In this document: positions 16,448 to 25,667 of the stretch, piece after piece
Layout of the letters: every line of letters starts with the position of its first letter
Numbering within the stretch: the stretch's first letter is position 1
Notes under the pieces: model-generated
Databases searched by the model: none
What the model was told of the DNA's origin: nothing
What the model saw: only the letters and a program-made list of their open reading frames with translations
Program-made: the position numbers and the translations under genes
Assembly: GCF_004764705.1 (NCBI RefSeq)
Contig: NZ_SHLX01000001.1
Location: 248,001-312,000 of the forward strand
DNA length: 64,000 nucleotides
From: Paenibacillus cymbidii
Lineage (GTDB): Bacteria; Bacillota; Bacilli; Paenibacillales; NBRC-103111
Direction of reading: 5' to 3'

Positions 16448-17326
16448 TTGACGGCATTCAAAGGAAAAGTGGCGGTTCACGCGATCACATGGGGCCACGA
16501 TTATTTGCTCGGCTTCGAGGAGGCGGCGGCGCTCGGCTACACGGCGATCGAACCGTGGCCGACGTTCGTGCTGCAGTTCGAGAACCGCGAGAACGAGCTG
16601 CAGGAGACGCTGGATCGCTACGGGCTGCGCATGTCCGGCGTGTACGGCGGCGCGTCCGGCGAGTCGGGCCGGCGGTTCGCCGATCCGGCGAAGCGCAGCG
16701 ATATTGTGTTGCACAACGAGAAGCTGGCGCGTATTGCCGCGCGCTGCGGCGCCTCGCATATCGTCTTCGGACCGGGCGGACCGCGCAACGCGCCGGCTTC
16801 CCCCGAAGAGACGAAACAAGCGGCGATCACGATCAACGAAGCGGCCAAACGTACGCTCGAGTACGGCGTGAAAGCTTGCGTGCACCCGCATCTGTGGACG
16901 GAGCTGCAGGACGAAAACGAGCTCGACGCGCTGATGGAGCTGTGCGGCCCGGAGGTGTATTTTGCCCCCGACACGGCGCATTTGGCCGGTGCGGGCATGG
17001 ATGTGCCCGCCATTGTCCGGCGTTACCGCGACCGCGTCGCCTATGTGCACTTGAAGGATTTGATGCCGGCCGAGGCGCGCATCGAAGATTTTCCGATGCT
17101 GATGGGCAACGAGGCGCTGCCGGTTTTTTGCGAGCTGGGTCTTGGCCCGATCGACTTCCCGCCGATTATCGGGGCGCTGAACGAGATCGGCTACGACGGC
17201 TGGCTGACGGTCGAAATCGACCGTTCGACGAGCACGCCGTACAACAGCTTGCGCATTTGCCGCGATTTTGTCGAACAGCAGCTTGGCATCCGGGTTCGGG
17301 GCGTCGCGGAGGACGGCCGCCGTTAG
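16448..17326 (+). CDS. Sugar phosphate isomerase/epimerase-like TIM-barrel protein (IolE-like)
   Basis: This 292-residue AP-endonuclease-2-like TIM barrel has likely metal ligands in CVHPHLWTEL, APDTAHLAGAGMD and VHLKDL, and a terminal VEIDRS. The arrangement (DTAH...VHLKD...EID) is that of IolE/IolI-type dehydratases and isomerases acting on keto-inositols. The TTG start is supported by GGGGAGG nine bases upstream and by 6-bp spacing to the previous gene. It is a second, distinct TIM barrel of the same cluster, so two sequential isomerase/dehydratase steps may occur. Confidence 0.85.
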   Translation: MTAFKGKVAVHAITWGHDYLLGFEEAAALGYTAIEPWPTFVLQFENRENELQETLDRYGLRMSGVYGGASGESGRRFADPAKRSDIVLHNEKLARIAARCGASHIVFGPGGPRNAPASPEETKQAAITINEAAKRTLEYGVKACVHPHLWTELQDENELDALMELCGPEVYFAPDTAHLAGAGMDVPAIVRRYRDRVAYVHLKDLMPAEARIEDFPMLMGNEALPVFCELGLGPIDFPPIIGALNEIGYDGWLTVEIDRSTSTPYNSLRICRDFVEQQLGIRVRGVAEDGRR

Positions 17327-17335
17327 CGTTATCCG

Positions 17336-17353
17336 ACTATCGCTTGCGATAGT
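17336..17353 (+). promoter_or_regulatory. 18-bp palindrome upstream of the ABC transporter genes
   Basis: ACTATCGC and its exact complement GCGATAGT are separated by TT. It lies 33 bp before the substrate-binding protein start, just upstream of a TATAAC-like sequence. It may be an operator or a small RNA hairpin separating enzyme genes from transporter genes. Confidence 0.45.
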
Positions 17354-17385
17354 TTGATATAACATTTCCTACAGGGGGAATCGAT

Positions 17386-18696
17386 ATGTTCAAACGCAGA
17401 GCAATGATGGCAGCGGGATGCGCGGTACTGGCGGCGGCCGTTGCGGGATGCGGCGGGGGCGGGGGCGCCTCGGGCGGAACGAGGGCGTCGGCCAAACCGG
17501 CGGACAGCGCGGCGGCATCCGCCAAAACAAGCGACAAAAAAGTGACCCTGACGTTCTGGAAGGCGCCGCACATCAAGACGGAAAAAGACGTCTGGGCGAA
17601 AATCATCGAAAAATTCGAAGCGGAAAATCCGAACATCAAGGTCGAGTTTCTGGAAACGCCGTGGGACGGCTGGGACCAGAAATATACGGCGGCTTTCGCC
17701 GGCAGCAGCCCGCCCGACGTTTCGTACATGTCCGAGTATTTCGTCAAATTCGCCCAGAACGGCAAGCTCGCCGATCTGTCGAATTATTTCACCAAGGAGG
17801 AGCGGGGCAAATATTCGCCGAGCGTCATCGACTACTTGACGGTGAACGGAAAAATTTACACGAAGCCGTTTCTCGCCGGCACGTCGGTCGTGCTGTACAA
17901 CAAGGACATCTTCGAAAAAGCGAACGCCAAAATTCCGACGACGTGGGACGAACTGGTGACGACGGCCAAACAGCTGACCAAAGGGCAGGAGCAATGGGGG
18001 ATCGGCGGACTCGACGCGCTGAATACGGTCGCTTTCATGGGCCAGGCGGGGGCCAACCTGTACGCGGACAACAACAAAAACATCGCCAAGCTCGGCCTCG
18101 ATACGCCGGAAGGGATCAAAGGGCTGCAGTTCTACACCGATCTCGTGCGCAAGGAGAAGGTGTCGCCGCCGATCGATTTCTTCAGCAAACCGGAGCAGGA
18201 AAACCAGGCATTCTTCGACGGCAAAATCGCCATGTACTACGCCCAGGTCAGCTTCACCGGCACGATCAAAACGAACGCTCCGAATTTGCGCTACGGCGCC
18301 TTCCTCAATCCGGCCGGACCGGCGGCCGATCCGAACAAGAAGCGGGAAGCGTACGCCGGCATCGGCACGCTGGCGATCGCCGAAGCGTCCAAGCACAAGG
18401 ACGAGGCATGGAAATTCATCCAGTTCGTTACCTCGCCGGCCAATGCCAAAATGTATCTCGAAGCCGCCGGCTTCCTGTCGCCGCTGGCGGAAGCGAACAA
18501 TGACATGTACAAGGGCGACGAAATTATGGACGTAGCCAAAGAATCGATCAAATCGATGGTCATCTGGACGCCGAACGAAAAATTCGGCAAAGTGCTCGAC
18601 ATCGTCAGGCAAATGCGGGAGGCGGCTTTCCGCGGGGCAAAAACGCCGGAGCAGGCGATCAAGGACGCCGTCAAAGAGTACGACAACGCGAATTGA
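17386..18696 (+). CDS. Sugar ABC transporter substrate-binding lipoprotein
   Basis: The 436-residue family-1 extracellular solute-binding protein starts with a basic N-terminus, a hydrophobic stretch and a lipobox (AAVAGC, Cys22), followed by a Gly/Ala-rich linker. Mature motifs such as VTLTFWKAPH and VEFLETPWDGWDQKYTAAFA are typical of MalE-like proteins binding mono- or oligosaccharides at the outer face of the membrane. AGGGGGAA precedes the ATG. The two following permease genes complete the membrane part of the importer. Confidence 0.95.
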   Translation: MFKRRAMMAAGCAVLAAAVAGCGGGGGASGGTRASAKPADSAAASAKTSDKKVTLTFWKAPHIKTEKDVWAKIIEKFEAENPNIKVEFLETPWDGWDQKYTAAFAGSSPPDVSYMSEYFVKFAQNGKLADLSNYFTKEERGKYSPSVIDYLTVNGKIYTKPFLAGTSVVLYNKDIFEKANAKIPTTWDELVTTAKQLTKGQEQWGIGGLDALNTVAFMGQAGANLYADNNKNIAKLGLDTPEGIKGLQFYTDLVRKEKVSPPIDFFSKPEQENQAFFDGKIAMYYAQVSFTGTIKTNAPNLRYGAFLNPAGPAADPNKKREAYAGIGTLAIAEASKHKDEAWKFIQFVTSPANAKMYLEAAGFLSPLAEANNDMYKGDEIMDVAKESIKSMVIWTPNEKFGKVLDIVRQMREAAFRGAKTPEQAIKDAVKEYDNAN

Positions 18697-18760
18697 CCGT
18701 GCCGGGGCGAATGCCAAACGGCAACGTTCGCTTCGCTCCAGGGCAGGAATGTCCGTTTTT

Positions 18761-18786
18761 CAGGGTCGGGCGCAAGCCCGGCCCTG
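18761..18786 (+). other. Intercistronic stem-loop with GCAA tetraloop
   Basis: CAGGGTCGGGC pairs with GCCCGGCCCTG (one T-G pair) around a GNRA loop. No T-run follows, so it is more likely an mRNA-stabilising or attenuating hairpin than a full terminator. This placement between binding-protein and permease genes often allows higher expression of the binding protein. Confidence 0.6.
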
Positions 18787-18825
18787 CGGTGCGGAAACAG
18801 CGGCAACAACAGGAGGGGGGCGCCC

Positions 18826-19713
18826 ATGACTTCGCGCAAAGCCAATCTGACCCGACATTTGATTTCGTATTCGTTTTTGTTTCCTTATTTGCTGCTGGCG
18901 GCCGTATTCGCCTTTTTGCCATTTGCCGTCATCATTATCCTCAGTTTTACGCAGGGCACGCTGCTCGACATCGACAGCCTGAAATGGATCGGCTTCGGCA
19001 ACTACACGAAGCTGTTCGCCAATTTGTCCACGTACGCCAAAGCGTTTCTCAACTCGCTGTTTTACGCCGCCGTCATTATCCCTGCCGGGCAACTGACCGC
19101 GCTGGCGCTGGCCTTTCTCATCCGTCGCAAAAGCAAGGCGAACGCGGTGTTCGAAACGGTATTTTTCAGCCCGATCATCATTTCGATGACGGCGGCGGGC
19201 GTCATTCTCGCTTACGTTCTGGCCAAGACGGGGCCGCTTAATTATGTGCTGTCGCTGTTCGGCATCGCCGGGATCAACTGGTTCGGCGATCCGGTTATGG
19301 CCAAGCTCGGGGTCGGCATTCTGGAAATCTGGAAAGGGGCGACGTTCTACACGTTCATCTATATCGCCGCTTTGCGCAACATTCCGGCCGATTATTTCGA
19401 CGCCGCCAAAATCGACGGCGCCGGCTTATGGCACGAAATTTGGCACCTGTCGCTGCCGCTGATCAAAAACGCGATTTTGCTCAGTGTCGTCATGACGACG
19501 ATTTTTGTGTTTCAAATCTACGATTCGATCTATATTTTGACCGGCGGCGGGCCGCTGCGGGGAAGCGAAAGCGTCGTGTTTTTCATTTACCGGGTGACGA
19601 TACAGGACGATCAGATCGGGCTCGGGGCGGCGATTTCCATCGTGTTCATGCTGTTCGTGATGCTCATTTCGCTGCTGCAGATGAAGCTGCTGAAGTCCGA
19701 CACGGAATACTGA
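18826..19713 (+). CDS. Sugar ABC transporter permease (MalF/UgpA type)
   Basis: The 295-residue inner-membrane protein has about six transmembrane helices and the EAA loop, here DAAKIDGAGLWHEIWHLSLP near residues 200-219, which contacts the ATPase. AACAGGAGGGGGG lies upstream of the ATG. It pairs with the permease at 19741. No ATPase gene is found in the window, so the complex presumably uses a shared MsmX-type ATPase encoded elsewhere. Confidence 0.95.
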   Translation: MTSRKANLTRHLISYSFLFPYLLLAAVFAFLPFAVIIILSFTQGTLLDIDSLKWIGFGNYTKLFANLSTYAKAFLNSLFYAAVIIPAGQLTALALAFLIRRKSKANAVFETVFFSPIIISMTAAGVILAYVLAKTGPLNYVLSLFGIAGINWFGDPVMAKLGVGILEIWKGATFYTFIYIAALRNIPADYFDAAKIDGAGLWHEIWHLSLPLIKNAILLSVVMTTIFVFQIYDSIYILTGGGPLRGSESVVFFIYRVTIQDDQIGLGAAISIVFMLFVMLISLLQMKLLKSDTEY

Positions 19714-19740
19714 GGCTGAACGCCACGGGAGGGAAAACAT

Positions 19741-20571
19741 TTGGCCACGAACAAACTGCTGACCGCGTTGAAATTTTTGCTGCTGATCGTCGCGTCCTGC
19801 GCCGTTGTGCTGCCGATCTGGCTGCTCTTCGTGTCCTCGTTTCGCCAGACGACCAATGTCCTGACGTATCCGCCCAAGCTGTGGCCCGACGACGGCGACT
19901 TCGCCAATTACCGGGAACTGTTCGCCGGGACTCGGTACCAGTTCGGCCGCTGGTTTCTGAACAGCGCCTTGGTTGCGGGCGTCAGCACGGCATTTTGCCT
20001 GCTTGTCAGCGCGATGGCCGGTTATGCTTTTGCACGAAGGACGTTTCCCGGCAAAAAAACGATTTTTGCGCTCATCTTGTCGACGATGATGGTGCCCGGC
20101 ATTGTGACGCTTATTCCGGGCTTCCTGATCGTCGACCGGCTCGGCTGGACGAACTCATATTGGGGGCTTGTTGTACCTACGGTGGCGAGCACTTTCGGCG
20201 TATTCCTGATGCGCCAGTTTATTCAGGTGCTGCCGAGCGAATTGGAGGAATCGGCCCGGCTTGACGGGTGCAGCGATTACGGCGCTTTTTTCAAAATCAT
20301 TTTGCCGATGACGGCGCCGTCGCTTGGCGTACTGGCGATTTTTCATTTTATCGGCAACTGGGGGAGTCTTATCTGGCCGCTGGTCATTACGACAGAAGCG
20401 AAAATGCAAACGCTGCCAGTAGGCATCGCGGGGATGAAAACGTTCGAGTCGAACACGTCGGGCACGATAATGGCCGCGACGTTTTTGTCCTTCATTCCGC
20501 TGTTCATCGTGTTCCTGTTCGCCCGGGAGAAATTTATCGAAGGCGTTACGGCCGGGGCGGTCAAAGGGTGA
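19741..20571 (+). CDS. Carbohydrate ABC transporter permease (MalG/UgpE type)
   Basis: The 276-residue protein has six predicted helices and the EAA loop ELEESARLDGCSDYGAFFKI near residues 165-184. The TTG start is supported by GGGAGGG about 8 bases upstream and by alignment of the first transmembrane helix. It is the last gene of the cluster; the palindromic element that follows probably ends the transcript. Confidence 0.94.
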   Translation: MATNKLLTALKFLLLIVASCAVVLPIWLLFVSSFRQTTNVLTYPPKLWPDDGDFANYRELFAGTRYQFGRWFLNSALVAGVSTAFCLLVSAMAGYAFARRTFPGKKTIFALILSTMMVPGIVTLIPGFLIVDRLGWTNSYWGLVVPTVASTFGVFLMRQFIQVLPSELEESARLDGCSDYGAFFKIILPMTAPSLGVLAIFHFIGNWGSLIWPLVITTEAKMQTLPVGIAGMKTFESNTSGTIMAATFLSFIPLFIVFLFAREKFIEGVTAGAVKG

Positions 20572-20598
20572 GGGAAGGCGCAAAGTCGGTAACCTTGC

Positions 20599-20794
20599 GA
20601 AATAAGCAATGAAAAACGGCCTATTCGGCGCACTTTACCTGCTTCGCCTGAAATAGCCAGTGAAACACTGGTTATTTTGAGTAACTAGCCTCAAAATAAG
20701 GTTTTAGAAGGAAATAGCCAGTGAAATCACTGGCTATTTCCTTGTTATTATCGACCATTTTTGGTGAAATAGCCCATAAAACATGGCTTATTTC
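20599..20794 (-). repeat. Composite X-Y-Y-X palindromic element, copy B (inverted)
   Basis: Four palindromes lie at 20599-20626, 20650-20678, 20711-20740 and 20766-20794, with spacers of about 23, 32 and 25 bp. The third is perfect: GAAATAGCCAGTGA, AA, then the exact complement of the first arm. Read on the minus strand, unit order, spacing and part of the first spacer match copy A at 9061-9254. The element fills the gap between convergent genes and its last unit supplies the stop codon of the amidoligase gene (20788-20790). Confidence 0.8.
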
Positions 20795-21717
20795 GAAACC
20801 GATGCAGGCACCGTTACCCTCATTTCGGCCAACTCCCAGCCCGCTTCCGTCGGCCGGGCGATCAGCCGGAGCGTTCCTTCGTCCGGCCGCTCGGCGACGA
20901 CGAGCAGTCCGCTCGCGACGGGAAACAGATGCAACAGCTCGGCTCCGGGGTGAAAGCGTTCGAGGTGCGGCGCCAATACCGGCAGCATCGTTTCCTCCAG
21001 CCACATGCGCTCCCGATACCATCGCGGCGCTTCCAGCGCGGGCGGGTACCCGCCCGGCGGCGCGCCCAACTCGGCGGCCAGCCGCGCCGGGTCGGCTGGC
21101 AGTTCCGCGCCTGCCCCTACGGCGGCGACAAAACGCAGGCATAGCTCGACGGTGTTCGCGATTTCGTCGTAATCGAGCGAGCCGTTGGCGTAACGAATCT
21201 CCACGGTGCCGATGTCGAACCATGCGGCCGCATTGATCCCGCAGCGGTGCGACTGCGGGCGGCCTTGGCGGCGTAAAGCTTCTTGCGACGGCTTCGCGGC
21301 ATAAAGCTTCGCCATCTCCTCTGTCGTCGGCGGGCAGTAGATAAGCCGGTCGGCGCTCGTTTGCAGCAGTGCCTGCAGCGCATCTTGCGTCCGGAGCGCC
21401 GCCGCCAGCAGCGGAGCGATGACCGGTTCTCCCCACGCCGCCAAATCGACATGGACGTGCAGCCCGCAGCTCCAGTTCGCCGTCGCTCCCGAGCGCAGCA
21501 GCCGTCCCAGCATCGTGCGGATTTGCCCGCGTTCCGCCCACAGGAGCGGCGGCGTCTTCAATTCGCTGCCCGAGGGTTCGCCGGCTTCGTCGATTTGCCG
21601 CTCGTCAAGCGACATGACCCAGCCGGGCAGAAGCGGCGTCCGTTCCGGGTCCCCGCCAATAAATTCGATTTCCGCGCCGAAGCGGATGTTCCGCCAATCA
21701 ATTAAAAGCGGCCACAT
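20788..21717 (-). CDS. Amidoligase family protein
   Basis: The 309-residue protein starts MWPLLIDWRNIRFGAEIEFIG; the FGAEIEF segment and the later LHVHVDL are hallmarks of the putative amidoligase family, related to the glutamine synthetase/glutamate-cysteine ligase (COOH-NH2 ligase) fold. Further family features are CGINAAAW and TVEIRYANGSLDYDEI, which would line the ATP/metal site. Such enzymes are predicted to form amide bonds on peptides or cell-wall components; no substrate is known here. The start at 21717 is chosen because GAGGGGG lies 7 bases upstream. The stop codon lies inside repeat copy B. Confidence 0.82.
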   Translation of the reverse strand: MWPLLIDWRNIRFGAEIEFIGGDPERTPLLPGWVMSLDERQIDEAGEPSGSELKTPPLLWAERGQIRTMLGRLLRSGATANWSCGLHVHVDLAAWGEPVIAPLLAAALRTQDALQALLQTSADRLIYCPPTTEEMAKLYAAKPSQEALRRQGRPQSHRCGINAAAWFDIGTVEIRYANGSLDYDEIANTVELCLRFVAAVGAGAELPADPARLAAELGAPPGGYPPALEAPRWYRERMWLEETMLPVLAPHLERFHPGAELLHLFPVASGLLVVAERPDEGTLRLIARPTEAGWELAEMRVTVPASVSK

Positions 21718-21977
21718 GTGATTGCCCCCTCGAATGTTTGCTCGGTATGTTCTTTTGCGATACGAGCATTCATCCGAAAAGGCGGGCCTCGGCATTACCG
21801 GGGAACGTGATTCGGCAACATGGACATTCCTCCTCGATCCTCATCCTGATGGCCTCATTATATGATGAGCGGCAGACGCTTACAAGCTGCAAAACTGCAG
21901 CAACGAGCGAACATGCGCTCCCATCTGCAAGGAAATTATGATAGAATGAACAAAACGCTAGATTGGGAGGAACGCTC

Positions 21978-24900
21978 ATGGCAATCCGATTCGTGCTCGG
22001 CCGGGCGGGCAGCGGCAAAAGTGCAGCCGTGCTGGGGGAAATCCGGCAACGTCTGCAACAGTCGCCGGACGGCCATCCGCTCGTGCTGCTCGTGCCGGAA
22101 CAGGCAACGTTCCAGGCGGAGCTTGCGCTGGTGTCGACGCCGGGGCTGGCCGGGCTGCTGCGCGCCCAGGTGCTCAGCTTCCGCCGGCTTGCCTGGCGGG
22201 TGATGCAGGAAACCGGCGATACCGCGGGCGTGCCGGTCGACGAAACGGGAAAGGCGCTGCTGCTGCAGCGCATTCTGCATGAGCGGCGCGACGAACTGCG
22301 CGTATTTCGCGGCACGTCGGAGAAGATCGGGTTCACGGAACGGCTGCTCTCCTTGTTCAGCGAACTGAAGCGGTATTGCCTCTCAGCGGACTTGCTGGAG
22401 CATCACGCGTTGCGGCTGGAGCCGGAGAAGGGGCGGCAGGCGGCGCAGCTGCGCGACAAGCTGCATGACGTGACGCTCGTGTACCGTTTGTTCGAGGAGC
22501 GGCTGGCACAGCAATATTTGGACGGGGAATCGTACTTGACGCATCTGGCTTCGCGGCTGGCGGACAGTGCGGCGCTGGACGGCGCCGAAGTGTGGATCGA
22601 CGGGTTCCACGGCTTTACGCCGCAGGAATTTGCCGTGCTCGGCGCCTTGATGAACGTTAGCCGCAGCGTTACGGTGGCGTTATGTCTGGATCGGGAGTAT
22701 GCCGCCGGCGAACGGCCGCATGAGCTCGATCTGTTTCATCCGCCGGCGATGACGATGATTCGTTTGCTTGAACTGGCCGAATCGCTTGGGGCGGGGCCGG
22801 TGTCGTCTATTATACTCGGGCGGGAGGGCAATCGGCTACCGCGTTTTGAGGCCAGTCCGATGCTGGCGCATCTGGAACGGAATTACGCCTACCGGCTTTC
22901 CGGCCGCGCGGAGCCGTACGTTTCGCAGCCGGGCGCGGAGGACGCCGGCATTTCGCTGCGCGCGGCCGCGAACCGGCGGGCCGAAACGGAAGGCGCGGCG
23001 CGCGAAATGATCCGGCTGGTCCGCGACCGCGGCTATCGCTGGCGCGATATGGCCGTGCGCGTGCGCAACATCGAGGCGTACGGCGAACTGCTGTCGTCCG
23101 TGCTTAACGATTACGGCATCCCGTACTTTTTCGACCAGAAGCGTTCGGTGCTGCATCACCCGCTGGCCGAATTCATCCGTTCGGCGATTGAGGTTGTCCG
23201 TTTCGATTGGCGCTACGATGCGGTGTTCCGCTGCGTCAAAACCGATTTCTTGCTGCCGGACGATGCCGATGCGGCGATCTGGTTGGATGTGGCCGCTTCG
23301 GCCAAGGAGCTTGACGAAGACGGACGGCTGACCGCATTCCGGCACGCGATGGACGAACTGGAAAACGTCGTGCTGGCGCGCGGCATTCACGGCTGGCGCT
23401 GGCGGGACGACCGCAGCTGGGCGATGCGGCGGGAGCTGACGCTGGAAGAAGCGGCGGCAGCCGCAAACGGCGACGAAGCGGCGGAGGCGGATGCGCCGCC
23501 GCAGCGGCCGTGGCACGATCCGGCGTTCGAGCGGCGGATTGCCGCTTGCCGGCAGGCGATTGTCGGGCCGCTTGGGCGGTTCCAGCAGCGTGTCGAGAAC
23601 GCGGACAACGCGCTGGCGTTGGCGGAGGCGCTGTACATACTGCTTGAGGAATGCGGCGTCGACGGCAAGCTGGCGGCGCTGGGCGAACGCGCGCTGCACG
23701 AAGGCAAACCCGAGCTGGCGCGCGAGCACAAGCAAGTATGGGACAGCACGATCGCCATGCTGGACCAGTTGGCGCAGATGATGGGCGAAGAGCCGCTCCC
23801 CTTTGAACTGTTCGGCGATTTGATCGAAGCCGGCTTGTCCGGCATCCGGCTCGGCCTCGTGCCGCCGGCGCTCGACCAGGTGCTGATCGGCAGCATCGAC
23901 CGCACGCGTTCGGCGCAAGTGAAAATCGCTTTCGTGCTCGGCGTCGGCGACGGCGTGCTGCCGGCGCGCATCAACGAGGACGGCGTACTGACGGAGCAGG
24001 AGCGCGAAACGTTGCTGGACGAAGGCGTTCCGCTGGCCGACAGCAGCAGGCGGAAGCTGCTGGACGAGCAGTTTCTGATTTATACCGTGCTGTGCGCGCC
24101 GTCGCACCGGCTGTGGCTCAGCTACCCGCTCGCCGACGAAGAAGGCAAGTCGCTGCTTCCGTCGGAGCTGGTCGGCCAGTTGAAGCGGCTGTTCCCGCAG
24201 CTGCGCGAGAAGCTGCTGCTCGTCGAGCCGCCCGCCGATCTGCACGAAGCCGAGCAGATTGCTTATGCCGCCGTGCCGGATCGCACGCTGACGTATTTGA
24301 CGTCGCGGCTCAAAGCGTGGACGGAAGGGCGCGGCATGGCGGCGGTTTGGTGGGAAGCGTACAACTGGTTTGCGGCGCGTCCGGAGTGGCAAGCCAGACT
24401 CTCTGCCATGCTGCGTTCGCTTGTTTATACGAACGAAGAGGCGCCGCTGTCGGCACAGACGAGCCTGCAGCTGTACGGCGAACGTGTAAAGGCTAGCGTT
24501 TCCCGGCTGGAGCGTTTTGCCTGGTGCCCGTTTTCGCAGTTCGTTTCGCACGGGCTGCGGCTGAAGGAGCGCCGCATTTACCGGCTGGAGGCGCCCGATA
24601 TCGGGCAGCTGTTCCATGCGGCGCTCAGCGGCTTCATGCGCGAGATGCAGGCCGACCGGGAAACGTGGGAAGGTCTCGACGAGGGGCAAATTCGCTCCCG
24701 CGCCGACCGGCTGGTCGACAAGCTGGCGCCGATTTTGCAAGGCGAAATCCTGCTCAGCTCGTCCCGCTTCCGCCACATCGCCCGCAAGCTGCAGACAATT
24801 ATCGGGCAAACGTCGCTGATGCTCGTCGAACATGCGCGGCGCGGCGCGTTCGTGCCTGTCGGGCTCGAGCTCGGCTTCGGCCCCGGTGAAACGCTGCCGC

Positions 24901-25667
24901 CGCTCATGCTGCCGCTGCCGAACGGGCGCACGCTGGAGATGGTCGGCCGCATCGACCGCATCGACCGGGCCGACGGCGCTGACGGCGCGCTGCTGCGCAT
25001 CATCGACTACAAGTCGAGCCCGACTGCGCTGAGGTTGGCCGAGCTGTATCACGGCCTTTCGCTGCAGATGGTGACGTATCTCGACGTCGTGCTGACCCAT
25101 GCCCGCAGATGGCTGGGGGAAGCGGCGCGGCCGGCGGGCGTGTTGTATTTTCACGTGCATAATCCGCTCATCCAAAGCGCCAACGCGCTGGCGCCGGAGC
25201 AGGCGGCAAGCGAGCTGCGCAAACGGTTCAAAATGCGCGGGCTGCTTCTCGCCGACCGGCAAACGATCGAGCTGATGGATGGCGGTCTGCAAGCGACCAG
25301 CGGCCATTCGCAGCTGCTGCCGGTGGCTCTCAAGGCGGACGGCAGCTTCTACAAGAGCGCGTCCGTCGCCACGGACGAGCAGTGGAGCCAGCTGCGCCGC
25401 CATGTGCGCCGCACGATCCGGCGGATCGGCACCGAGCTGACCGAAGGGAACGTGGCGATCGAACCGCACCGGATCGGCAGCCGCCTGCCTTGCACGTTCT
25501 GCTCGTACAAGCCGGTATGCCAGTTCGAACCGGCGTTTGCCGGCAACCATTATCGGCTGTTGGAGGAGCGAGGCAAGGATGAGACGTGGCGGCTGTTCGC
25601 GGAAGGCGAAGCTGCCGACACTGGCCCGGGCACCGGCACGAAAGGAGGCGAAGGCAGCGATGATTGA
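21978..25667 (+). CDS. addB: Helicase-exonuclease AddAB, subunit AddB
   Basis: AddB is the second subunit of the RecBCD-like complex that resects double-strand breaks and recognises Chi. The 1229-residue protein begins with a Walker A motif (LGRAGSGKS) and ends with a RecB-like nuclease domain (LRIIDYKSS). The four cysteines of the iron-sulfur nuclease domain are visible: one in AWCPFSQF (about 850) and three in CTFCSYKPVCQ (about 1172-1181). Length is close to Bacillus AddB (1166). The ATG at 21978 follows GGGAGG by 7 bases. addA starts inside the last codons, with an 8-nt overlap. Confidence 0.97.
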   Translation: MAIRFVLGRAGSGKSAAVLGEIRQRLQQSPDGHPLVLLVPEQATFQAELALVSTPGLAGLLRAQVLSFRRLAWRVMQETGDTAGVPVDETGKALLLQRILHERRDELRVFRGTSEKIGFTERLLSLFSELKRYCLSADLLEHHALRLEPEKGRQAAQLRDKLHDVTLVYRLFEERLAQQYLDGESYLTHLASRLADSAALDGAEVWIDGFHGFTPQEFAVLGALMNVSRSVTVALCLDREYAAGERPHELDLFHPPAMTMIRLLELAESLGAGPVSSIILGREGNRLPRFEASPMLAHLERNYAYRLSGRAEPYVSQPGAEDAGISLRAAANRRAETEGAAREMIRLVRDRGYRWRDMAVRVRNIEAYGELLSSVLNDYGIPYFFDQKRSVLHHPLAEFIRSAIEVVRFDWRYDAVFRCVKTDFLLPDDADAAIWLDVAASAKELDEDGRLTAFRHAMDELENVVLARGIHGWRWRDDRSWAMRRELTLEEAAAAANGDEAAEADAPPQRPWHDPAFERRIAACRQAIVGPLGRFQQRVENADNALALAEALYILLEECGVDGKLAALGERALHEGKPELAREHKQVWDSTIAMLDQLAQMMGEEPLPFELFGDLIEAGLSGIRLGLVPPALDQVLIGSIDRTRSAQVKIAFVLGVGDGVLPARINEDGVLTEQERETLLDEGVPLADSSRRKLLDEQFLIYTVLCAPSHRLWLSYPLADEEGKSLLPSELVGQLKRLFPQLREKLLLVEPPADLHEAEQIAYAAVPDRTLTYLTSRLKAWTEGRGMAAVWWEAYNWFAARPEWQARLSAMLRSLVYTNEEAPLSAQTSLQLYGERVKASVSRLERFAWCPFSQFVSHGLRLKERRIYRLEAPDIGQLFHAALSGFMREMQADRETWEGLDEGQIRSRADRLVDKLAPILQGEILLSSSRFRHIARKLQTIIGQTSLMLVEHARRGAFVPVGLELGFGPGETLPPLMLPLPNGRTLEMVGRIDRIDRADGADGALLRIIDYKSSPTALRLAELYHGLSLQMVTYLDVVLTHARRWLGEAARPAGVLYFHVHNPLIQSANALAPEQAASELRKRFKMRGLLLADRQTIELMDGGLQATSGHSQLLPVALKADGSFYKSASVATDEQWSQLRRHVRRTIRRIGTELTEGNVAIEPHRIGSRLPCTFCSYKPVCQFEPAFAGNHYRLLEERGKDETWRLFAEGEAADTGPGTGTKGGEGSDD

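Noticed and set aside
9061..20794. Segment considered as a classical composite transposon or insertion-sequence pair
   Set aside because: No transposase, no target-site duplication visible and the flanking elements are only about 195 bp; retained only as a possible non-autonomous element.
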